Shown here in pieces: positions 1 to 5,697 of a DNA stretch of 14,869 nucleotides. The position numbers were made by a program, and so were the translations under genes. The notes beneath the pieces are model-generated. The model saw only the letters and a list, made by a program, of their open reading frames with translations, was not told the DNA's origin and searched no databases. This DNA comes from an uncultured Anaerotignum sp. (lineage in GTDB: Bacteria; Bacillota; Clostridia; Lachnospirales; Anaerotignaceae): positions 1 to 14,869 of the forward strand of contig NZ_CAKQVD010000046.1 of the NCBI RefSeq assembly GCF_934277605.1, written 5' to 3'. Each line of letters starts with the position of its first letter. Position 1 is the stretch's first letter.

Positions 1-803
1 GTATTGCCGGCGGTGTGCCTGTGATTATTTATACCAAAAAAGAAAACCAGTTTATGATGACAAAGGAAGAGCTGGAGCATGCTTATACCGAAAAAACAAA
101 GGCAGTTGTGCTCACAACACCCTCCAACCCGACAGGGCAGGTTATGAGCAAGGCGGATTTGGAAATGGTTGCGGAATTTGCAGTCAGCCATGATATTCTG
201 GTGGTTTCCGATGAAATCTATGAAAAGCTGATTTATGATGCAGATAAACAGCACATCAGCATTGCATCTCTCGGAAAAGAGATTTATGACAGAACCATTG
301 TGATTAACGGGGTTTCCAAAAGCTATGCCATGACCGGCTGGAGAATCGGCTATGCGGCGGCACCTCTGCCCATTGCAAAGCTGATGGCCTCCTTGCAGTC
401 CCACATGGCATCCAACCCCAATGCCATCGCACAGGCGGCTACGGTGGTTGCACTGAACGGCCCGCAGGATTGTGTTGCACAGATGTGTGTGGAATTTAAG
501 AAACGCAGAGATTATATCTATGAAAGAGAAGAAGCCATTCCCATGATTTCTGCACTTAAGCCGGAGGGCGCATTTTATCTGTTTGTAGATGTTTCCGGTC
601 TGTACGGCAAGAGCTATGAAGGGCAGAAAATCGAATCTGCGGCAGATTTTGCTACTGCTTTGTTGGAAAAGAAATACGTAGCCGTTGTGCCTTGTGCCGA
701 TTTCGGTATGCCCGATTATATCCGCCTGTCCTATGCAACAAGCATGGAGTTAATCAAAAAAGGGATGGATAGAATCGAAGAAATGGTAAAGGAATTGAAG
801 TAA
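1..803 (+). CDS. Class I/II PLP-dependent aminotransferase, aspartate aminotransferase-like (5' end outside window)
   Basis: Cytosolic PLP enzyme that probably transfers amino groups between aspartate (or a similar amino acid) and 2-oxoglutarate. The open frame enters from the left edge (frame starting at base 3) with no true start visible; the GTG at 15 lies inside the protein, so roughly the first third is missing. Family motifs are present: PSNPTG, the cofactor-binding SDEIYEKL, and VSKSYAMTGWRIGYA, which carries the Schiff-base Lys. The C-terminal part keeps the substrate-binding Arg of YIRLSYATS. The sequence resembles the Bacillus AspB subgroup more than the E. coli AspC type, by remembered motif spacing. 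Exact substrate is uncertain because this fold also includes aromatic and alanine aminotransferases. A terminator-like hairpin starts 10 bases after the stop. Confidence 0.9.
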   Translation, partial: IAGGVPVIIYTKKENQFMMTKEELEHAYTEKTKAVVLTTPSNPTGQVMSKADLEMVAEFAVSHDILVVSDEIYEKLIYDADKQHISIASLGKEIYDRTIVINGVSKSYAMTGWRIGYAAAPLPIAKLMASLQSHMASNPNAIAQAATVVALNGPQDCVAQMCVEFKKRRDYIYEREEAIPMISALKPEGAFYLFVDVSGLYGKSYEGQKIESAADFATALLEKKYVAVVPCADFGMPDYIRLSYATSMELIKKGMDRIEEMVKELK

Positions 804-812
804 CGGAAAATC

Positions 813-860
813 AGGCGGCGCTGAACGAATCTATATGAGAATCGGGAGTGTCGCCTTTTT
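813..860 (+). terminator. Terminator-like hairpin between aminotransferase and Nudix gene
   Basis: AGGCGGCGCT (813-822) pairs with AGTGTCGCCT (847-856) as a 10-bp stem with two G-U pairs. The loop is 24 nt, and TTTTT follows immediately. The long loop makes it weaker than a textbook terminator. Its T-run ends only 2 bases before the Nudix ribosome binding site, so it may act as a leaky terminator or attenuator. Confidence 0.55.
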
Positions 861-876
861 CAAAAGGAGAGAAAAA

Positions 877-1410
877 ATGAGCTACGAGGTTTTGGAAAGC
901 AAAATTACCCACGAAGGCAAAATCGTTACCATCACAGTTGATAAGCTGCAGATGCCGGATGGCAGTGAGGCGTTTCGGGAAACCGTTATCCGTAAGAAGA
1001 ATGCCGCTGCTGTTTTGGCTGTGGATGCAGACGGAAGTCTGATTTTTGTGCGTCAATATCGTCATCCGTTTCGGGAAATGCTCTTGGAAATTCCCGCAGG
1101 TGTTGTGGAGGAGGGCGAAAGCGGAAGGGACGCGGTGCTGCGTGAGCTGGAGGAGGAAACAGGGAAGAAGGCGGGCAAGCTGGAATTTCTTTGTGAGATG
1201 TATCCCTCTGTTGGCTTCTGCACCGAAAAGATTCAGATTTTCTTTGCAACGGATTTGACCGATGGCACACAAAAATTGGATGCGGATGAATTTGTTGAGC
1301 TGGAACGATATACGGTGGAGCAGGCAATCGAAATGATTCACAAGGGCGAAATCAAGGACGGAAAGACCATTGCCGCTCTTTTTGCATGGCAGGCAAGAAA
1401 AAACGCATAA
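877..1410 (+). CDS. nudF: Nudix hydrolase, ADP-ribose pyrophosphatase family
   Basis: Predicted cytosolic hydrolase that splits ADP-ribose (or related nucleoside diphosphate sugars) into AMP and ribose 5-phosphate with Mg2+. The 177-residue protein carries a complete Nudix box, G75-x5-E81-x7-R89-E90-L91-x-E93-E94-x-G96. It is preceded by the VRQYRHP and EIPAG signatures typical of the NudF/ADPRase subgroup. The start at 877 is chosen because an AAAGGAGA ribosome binding site (863-870) sits just upstream; an in-frame ATG at 835 lies inside the terminator-like hairpin. spoIIM follows after about 40 bases without an obvious promoter, so the two are likely co-transcribed. In Bacillus subtilis the nudF homologue also lies near spoIIM and xerD. 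Substrate is inferred from family resemblance only. Confidence 0.9.
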   Translation: MSYEVLESKITHEGKIVTITVDKLQMPDGSEAFRETVIRKKNAAAVLAVDADGSLIFVRQYRHPFREMLLEIPAGVVEEGESGRDAVLRELEEETGKKAGKLEFLCEMYPSVGFCTEKIQIFFATDLTDGTQKLDADEFVELERYTVEQAIEMIHKGEIKDGKTIAALFAWQARKNA

Positions 1411-1452
1411 ACAGGACAGACGAGCCATACCCTTTATCATGGGGGGATGGCT

Positions 1453-2028
1453 ATGAAAAAACAAAAACGGAGGATAGACAAACGGCTGCAAAAGATTGTC
1501 GGCATAGTTTGTCTTTCTTTTTTATTGGGAACGGCGGGCGGTGCATTGCTTGCAAATCTGCTGCCAAGCGGACAGCAAGGGGCGCTTTCTTCCTTTTTAC
1601 AGCAGGCTTTGGAGGATGTGGAGGAGATTCGCTTTGGCTCGATTTTTTGGAAGTATTTGAAATATGATGTGATTATCTGGCTGGGTGGTTGGATGCAGCT
1701 TGGGCTGTTTTTTTCGGGTGCAGCCTTTATATTCCGCAGTGTTTGTGTCGGCTTTACCTCTGCCATGCTGATGACGACCTATGGCACAAAGGGGATTTTT
1801 CTTTCCGCATCCTCCTTTTTGCCGCAAAATCTTTTGCTGATTCCCTGCTATATTTTGATTATGACCGCCTCAGTGTATTATCTGCTTTCTTGGCAGGAGG
1901 AGGGCGGAAAACGCACATTAAAACGGGAAAAAAGACGAAAGCAGATGGAATATTGTATCCTCTTTGGTGTGTCGGTGCTTTTGTTGATTGCTGCATCCGC
2001 AGTGGAGCGTGCGTTGCTTTTGCTTTAA
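1453..2028 (+). CDS. spoIIM: Stage II sporulation protein M
   Basis: SpoIIM forms, with SpoIID and SpoIIP, the peptidoglycan-remodelling complex that drives forespore engulfment. It is an integral protein of the mother-cell membrane. The 191-residue sequence has a basic N-terminus (KKQKRRIDKR), a first membrane segment around 14-36 containing GTAGGALLAN, a hydrophobic stretch about 72-110, another at about 122-147, a basic cytoplasmic loop (KRTLKREKRRK), and a last segment about 166-190. This is the SpoIIM/DUF95 pattern. A start at 1447 is also in frame, but 1453 leaves a usable distance to the GGGGGG tract at 1441-1446. Its place between nudF and xerD matches Firmicutes synteny. In Bacillus it is SigE-dependent; I could not identify a convincing SigE promoter here. 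Confidence 0.85.
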   Translation: MKKQKRRIDKRLQKIVGIVCLSFLLGTAGGALLANLLPSGQQGALSSFLQQALEDVEEIRFGSIFWKYLKYDVIIWLGGWMQLGLFFSGAAFIFRSVCVGFTSAMLMTTYGTKGIFLSASSFLPQNLLLIPCYILIMTASVYYLLSWQEEGGKRTLKREKRRKQMEYCILFGVSVLLLIAASAVERALLLL

Positions 2029-2126
2029 TCATTTCATAAAAATGAAGAAAAAAGAGAATTTTGTTTGAAAAATTAGGAAATTGTTTACAAAAAGTTCACA
2101 AAATTTACATTTTTCTTCAAATGTTA

Positions 2127-2155
2127 TCGACAATCTATAGAAAGCTAAGTATAAT
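2127..2155 (+). promoter_or_regulatory. SigA-type promoter of xerD
   Basis: TCGACA (2127-2132), a 17-base spacer and a perfect TATAAT (2150-2155). Transcription would start near 2162, giving a short leader of about 26 nt before the xerD ATG. The rest of the 159-base spoIIM-xerD gap is AT-rich with no strong terminator. A small TTCAT/ATGAA hairpin near 2033 lacks a T-run. Confidence 0.75.
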
Positions 2156-2187
2156 TTAAAATACTAAGGACGAAGGGGATTGTTAAA

Positions 2188-3072
2188 ATGGAACAATGTA
2201 TTGCTGATTTTACCGCATATTTACGGAATGAAAAGAACTCATCAGAGAATACCGTTCTCTCTTACAGCAGAGATTTAAAGGGGTTTCGTCGCTTTATGCA
2301 GGAGGCAGGAGTGTTGGAGCCTGTAAAGGTAAATCGCACGAATGTAATGGCTTATGTGTATGAACTGCAAAAGCAGCAGAAGGCAGGGGCGACTGTTTCC
2401 AGAAACATTGCATCCATTCGTTCTTTTTATCAATTCCTGCAAAAGAAAGGCGTTGTGACAGAGAATCCTGCGGCAGATTTGGAATTGCCGAAGGTTGAAA
2501 AAAAGGTGCCCGAAATTCTTTCCTTGGAGAAGGTGGAGCTTCTTTTGGAGCAGCCCTCAAGCGAAGAGGATAAGGAGGTGCGGGATAAGGCTATGCTGGA
2601 ATTGCTTTATGCCACAGGCATCCGTGTGACAGAATTGATTTCTTTGAGGGTAGCGGATTTAAATCTGCCTTTGGAATATATCCATTGCGGCAGTGAAGCA
2701 AAAAGCCGCATTATTCCCATTGGCGCACAGGCCAAGGCATCCTTGCACAAGTATATGGAGCGGGTGCGTGAGCATATGATTTCCGCACCGGAGGAGGAAG
2801 CGTTGTTTGTGAACTGCAACGGCAAGCCCATGAGCAGACAGGGCTTTTGGAAAATCATCAAATCCTATGCGAAACGGGCAGGAATTGAGGAGGAAATTAC
2901 ACCGCACATGCTGCGTCATTCCTTTGCCGCCCATCTGATTGAAAATGGTGCGGATTTGCGCTCGGTGCAGGAAATGCTGGGACATTCCGATATTTCCACC
3001 ACACAGATTTACACGAAGCTGACAAACCAAAAATTGAAAAACGTGTATGCAAAGGCACATCCCCGTGCATAA
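2188..3072 (+). CDS. xerD: Site-specific tyrosine recombinase XerD
   Basis: Recombinase that with XerC resolves chromosome dimers at dif during cell division. The 294-residue length fits the family. Residues 1-85 form the SAM-like core-binding domain (NTVLSYSRDLKGFRRFM, SFYQFL); 110-294 are the catalytic domain. Visible active-site residues are Arg146 (ATGIRVTEL), His240-x-x-Arg243 (PHMLRH), His266 (LGHSD) and the nucleophile Tyr275 (TTQIYT). The usual beta2-beta3 Lys of GKGNKER reads GSEAKSR here, so Ser169 stands in its place, with Lys172 three residues on. The HPRA C-terminus is identical to E. coli XerD and favours XerD over XerC, as does the spoIIM neighbour. The ribosome binding site is AAGGGG (2173-2178). 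The gene has its own promoter and terminator. Confidence 0.92.
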   Translation: MEQCIADFTAYLRNEKNSSENTVLSYSRDLKGFRRFMQEAGVLEPVKVNRTNVMAYVYELQKQQKAGATVSRNIASIRSFYQFLQKKGVVTENPAADLELPKVEKKVPEILSLEKVELLLEQPSSEEDKEVRDKAMLELLYATGIRVTELISLRVADLNLPLEYIHCGSEAKSRIIPIGAQAKASLHKYMERVREHMISAPEEEALFVNCNGKPMSRQGFWKIIKSYAKRAGIEEEITPHMLRHSFAAHLIENGADLRSVQEMLGHSDISTTQIYTKLTNQKLKNVYAKAHPRA

Positions 3073-3080
3073 GGAACACA

Positions 3081-3112
3081 AGGCCTTCCAAATGAATTTG
3101 GAGGGCTTTTTT
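3081..3112 (+). terminator. Rho-independent terminator of xerD
   Basis: AGGCCTTCCAAAT (3081-3093) pairs with ATTTGGAGGGCTT (3096-3108), a 12-13 bp stem with two G-U pairs and a tight loop, ending in a run of six T (3107-3112). It starts 8 bases after the xerD stop. Confidence 0.88.
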
Positions 3113-3142
3113 GATGGAACAAATCACTCTACGGAGCGTTTG

Positions 3143-3171
3143 TTGCTTTTGGGAAGTGGATAGCTTAAGAT
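3143..3171 (+). promoter_or_regulatory. Possible promoter of the HTH-desulfoferrodoxin gene
   Basis: TTGCTT (3143-3148), a 17-base spacer and TAAGAT (3166-3171) lie between the xerD terminator and the AAGGAGG ribosome binding site. The boxes are imperfect. The preceding terminator implies that a promoter should lie somewhere in this 80-base stretch. Confidence 0.35.
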
Positions 3172-3194
3172 AAGAAAAAGAAGGAGGGAAAGGT

Positions 3195-3779
3195 ATGGAC
3201 TTAGAGAAAACAGGAGAACTGCTCAGCCGCTTGCGCAAGGAGTGCGGCATGACACAGAAGCAGGCAGCAGAAAAGCTGCAGATTAGCGACCGCACGGTTT
3301 CTAAATGGGAACGGGGCGCAGGTCTGCCGGATGTTTCTCTGCTGAAGGATATCTCTGCACTTTATGACGTGGATATCGAAAAAATTTTGGATGGCAATTT
3401 AGAGGAAAAAGGAGTGGAAGTCGGAAATATGAAACGTATGAAATTTACTCGTTGTGTGCATTGCGGTAATATTTTCTGGAGTACAGGCGGCGGTGAAATT
3501 TCCTGCTGCGGCAGAAAACTGATACCTCTGGAAGCACAAGAAGCAGACGCAGTACATAATGCGAAAATCGAGGAAATTGACAATGAATATTATGTGACAT
3601 TTGCGCACGAAATGACGAAGGAGCATTATATCGTTTTTGCGGCACTCGTTTCATGGGACAGGGCAACAGTGGTACGGCTGTATCCCGAACAGAGCGGCGA
3701 ACTGCGCCTGCCCAGAGAGCGCAGAGGAGAACTGTATCTTTGCTGTAATAAGGATGGGCTGTTCCGCAAAAAGCTGTAA
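3195..3779 (+). CDS. XRE-type HTH protein fused to a desulfoferrodoxin/superoxide reductase-like domain
   Basis: Predicted cytosolic DNA-binding protein with a built-in non-haem iron module. Residues about 8-65 are an XRE/Cro helix-turn-helix (MTQKQAAEKL, SDRTVSKWERG). After a linker, 83-112 match the desulforedoxin-like N-terminal domain of desulfoferrodoxin, with Cys87-x2-Cys90 and Cys104-Cys105. Residues 117-194 match the superoxide reductase domain, with His121, His138 (AHEM), His144 (EHYI) and Cys184 (CCNKDG). The fifth iron ligand, a His in CNxHG, is Asp187 here, and the E-K preceding the first His is replaced by A-V. I therefore infer a redox or iron sensor rather than an active reductase. 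The start has a strong AAGGAGG site 8 bases upstream. Similar fusions, as I recall, occur in other clostridia, but I know of no characterised member. The neighbouring oxidoreductase gene is a plausible target. Confidence 0.85.
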   Translation: MDLEKTGELLSRLRKECGMTQKQAAEKLQISDRTVSKWERGAGLPDVSLLKDISALYDVDIEKILDGNLEEKGVEVGNMKRMKFTRCVHCGNIFWSTGGGEISCCGRKLIPLEAQEADAVHNAKIEEIDNEYYVTFAHEMTKEHYIVFAALVSWDRATVVRLYPEQSGELRLPRERRGELYLCCNKDGLFRKKL

Positions 3780-3833
3780 TAAAGCATAACTCTCTTTTCA
3801 ATATTTGCCGAAGCTTTATGATAGACAGCCCCT

Positions 3834-3862
3834 TTGAAGAAAAACAGAAACTATGCTATACT
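3834..3862 (+). promoter_or_regulatory. Extended -10 promoter of the NAD(P)H oxidoreductase gene
   Basis: TTGAAG (3834-3839), a 17-base spacer ending in TGC, and TATACT (3857-3862), so a good -35 combined with an extended -10. The expected start is near 3869, about 28 nt before the ATG. A perfect palindrome AAAAGCTTTT (3867-3876) covers the start site, and CAGCCCC (3826-3832) is repeated inverted as GGGGCTG (3888-3894). Both are candidate operator sites, by inference only. Confidence 0.7.
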
Positions 3863-3896
3863 AAAGAAAAGCTTTTAGAAAAAAGAGGGGGCTGCC

Positions 3897-4487
3897 ATGA
3901 AAAAAGTTTTGTATATCGATTGCTGTATTCGCAGGGAAAATTCTCGTTCCAAGGAATTAGCGGAATTTTTTATTGACCAATTAGAAAAAACGGGAGAATA
4001 CGATGTGGAACGGCTGTGTCTGATGGATGAAGGTTTATCTTATTTTTCGGATGGATTCTTTTTGCAGAGAGAGGCACTTTTGGAAAAAGGATGTTTTGAG
4101 CATCCTCGTTTCCGCTATGCACATCAGTTTGCCGCAGCAGATAAGATTGTCATTGCCGCTCCCTTTTGGGACTTAAGCTTTCCTGCACTGTTGAAGGTGT
4201 ATATTGAAAATCTTTGTGTTGACGGCATTACCTTCCGCACGGATGCGACAGGTCTGCATGGGCTTTGCAAGGCAGACCACATGGTTTTTCTGACGGCAAG
4301 AGGCGGCATTTATACAGATTCTCCGATGGAGCAGGGCTCTCGATATTTGGAACAGATGGCGGCCTTTTTCGGCATTGAAAGATATGACTGTGTTGCGGCA
4401 GAGGGCTTGGATATCGGTGCATGGCCGATAGAGGAATTGATGGAGCAGGCAAAGAAAAAGGCGGCAGAGGTTGTAAAAATATTTTGA
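3897..4487 (+). CDS. NAD(P)H-dependent oxidoreductase, flavodoxin-like fold (azoreductase/NQO family)
   Basis: Predicted cytosolic FMN enzyme that moves two electrons from NAD(P)H to quinones, azo compounds or similar acceptors. The 196-residue length is typical. The N-terminal beta strand and phosphate-binding region are seen in VLYIDCCIRRENSRSKELA. The motif APFWDLSFPALLKVYIE (88-104) corresponds to the P-x-W-N-x-S-x-P-x-x-LK signature of the Flavodoxin_2 family, and TARGGIY (133-139) is the usual flavin-contact loop. The physiological acceptor cannot be told from sequence. The ribosome binding site is AGAGGGGG just before the ATG. It has its own extended -10 promoter and lies downstream of the HTH-desulfoferrodoxin gene on the same strand, which suggests a redox-response pair. 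A terminator-like hairpin follows. Confidence 0.85.
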   Translation: MKKVLYIDCCIRRENSRSKELAEFFIDQLEKTGEYDVERLCLMDEGLSYFSDGFFLQREALLEKGCFEHPRFRYAHQFAAADKIVIAAPFWDLSFPALLKVYIENLCVDGITFRTDATGLHGLCKADHMVFLTARGGIYTDSPMEQGSRYLEQMAAFFGIERYDCVAAEGLDIGAWPIEELMEQAKKKAAEVVKIF

Positions 4488-4495
4488 AATAGGAG

Positions 4496-4549
4496 AAAAC
4501 GGTATGGCAAGGGTTTTTATAAAAAAGGCTTTCTTGTGATACCGTTTTT
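4496..4549 (+). terminator. Terminator-like hairpin just upstream of sbcD
   Basis: AAAACGGTAT (4496-4505) is perfectly complementary to ATACCGTTTT (4539-4548), with one further T (4549) and then GTT. The 33-base loop contains TTTTTATAAAAAA, which can fold as an inner stem. The hairpin begins 8 bases after the oxidoreductase stop and ends 3 bases before the sbcD ribosome binding site. It may work as a terminator, attenuator or translation-modulating structure. Confidence 0.55.
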
Positions 4550-4563
4550 GTTAGGAGGGGACC

Positions 4564-5697
4564 ATGAAGCTATTTCATATCAGTGATTTGCATTTAGGCA
4601 AACGAATTTATGAGTTTTCCATGCTGGAGGAGCAAAGAGAGCTGCTTTCTGCCATATTGCAGAAAATTGATGAGGAAAAGCCACAGGCACTACTCATCAG
4701 CGGTGATATTTATGATAAGCCTGTGCCGCCGACAGAGGCGGTTAAGCTGTTGGATGCGTTTTTGACAGAGCTTTCCGCAAGAAATCTGCATACCTATCTG
4801 ATTGCAGGCAACCATGATTCCGCACAGCGTTTGGAATTTGGGAAGGAAATCTTCGGGAAGGAATGTATCCATATCAGCGGCAGTCTCGGTGCGGGATTGG
4901 AGCATTTTGCGGAAACGGATGCGTATGGCTCTTTGGAGGTTTGGCTGCTGCCGTTTTTCAAGCCGGCACATGTGAATGGGCTGTTGGCGGAGGAAACGGT
5001 TTCTTCCTATGCGGAGGCGGCAAGGGTGCTGTTGGAGCGGGAGGAAATTGATTTTTCCAAGCGGAATATCATTCTTGTGCATCAATTCATAACATGGAAG
5101 GGAACAGCGGAGCGAAGTGAATCCGAGACACTTTCTCTGGGTGGTGTGGATGAAATTGATGCAGGGCTGTTCTTTGATTTTGAATATACTGCGTGCGGTC
5201 ATTTGCATAATCCGCAGAAAATGGGGAAGGAAACCGTCCGCTATGCAGGCTCGCCCATGCCGTATTCTTTTTCGGAAATGCGGCGTAAAAAAGGAATTAC
5301 CGTTGTGGATATCAAGGAAAAGGGGAATGTCACCTTCGATTTCATACCATTGGAAACAAAAAGAAGCTTTCGGGAAATCAAAGGGCCTTTGCAGAAATTG
5401 CTTGCAGCAGGAAGGGCGGAGGGGGGTTCGGAGGATTACATCCGCTGTATTTTGACAAACCAAGAGGCTCTGCTCGATCCGATTGGACAACTGCGCAGTG
5501 TTTACCCGAACCTGATGACATTGGAATTTGAACAGCAAGCCTTTGCAGTGCAACAGGAGGGGCTTTTGGATACAGAGGATCTTCGTCCAGAGGAGCTGTT
5601 CTCTTTGTTTTTTGAAAAGCAAAATGAAAAAAGCTTGGATGAAACGCAGAAGAAGCTGTTGCAGAGCATTTGGAAGGGAATGGAGGAGAACGCATGA
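4564..5697 (+). CDS. sbcD: Nuclease SbcCD subunit D (Mre11-type phosphoesterase)
   Basis: Nuclease subunit of SbcCD, which cuts DNA hairpins and protein-blocked ends at breaks and stalled forks, using two Mn2+ ions. The 377-residue protein shows the calcineurin-like phosphoesterase motifs in order: Asp8-x-His10 (SDLHLGK), Asp48 (SGDIYDK), Asn83-His84-Asp85 (AGNHDS), His173 (LVHQF), and His213-x-His215 (CGHLHNPQ). The C-terminal part (about 265-377) is the cap and SbcC-binding region. The strong AGGAGGGG site at 4553-4560 sets the start. The stop overlaps the sbcC start as ATGA, so the two subunits are translationally coupled. No clear promoter lies between the preceding hairpin and the ribosome binding site, which leaves open whether sbcDC relies on read-through. 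Confidence 0.95.
   Translation: MKLFHISDLHLGKRIYEFSMLEEQRELLSAILQKIDEEKPQALLISGDIYDKPVPPTEAVKLLDAFLTELSARNLHTYLIAGNHDSAQRLEFGKEIFGKECIHISGSLGAGLEHFAETDAYGSLEVWLLPFFKPAHVNGLLAEETVSSYAEAARVLLEREEIDFSKRNIILVHQFITWKGTAERSESETLSLGGVDEIDAGLFFDFEYTACGHLHNPQKMGKETVRYAGSPMPYSFSEMRRKKGITVVDIKEKGNVTFDFIPLETKRSFREIKGPLQKLLAAGRAEGGSEDYIRCILTNQEALLDPIGQLRSVYPNLMTLEFEQQAFAVQQEGLLDTEDLRPEELFSLFFEKQNEKSLDETQKKLLQSIWKGMEENA

Noticed and set aside
811..1491. 226-codon minus-strand open frame over the Nudix gene
   Set aside because: Antisense shadow of a gene with a perfect Nudix box; no family features in the product.
3779..3819. ATAAAGC/GCTTTAT inverted repeat after the HTH gene as its terminator
   Set aside because: The stem is only 7 bp with a 27-base loop and no T-run follows.
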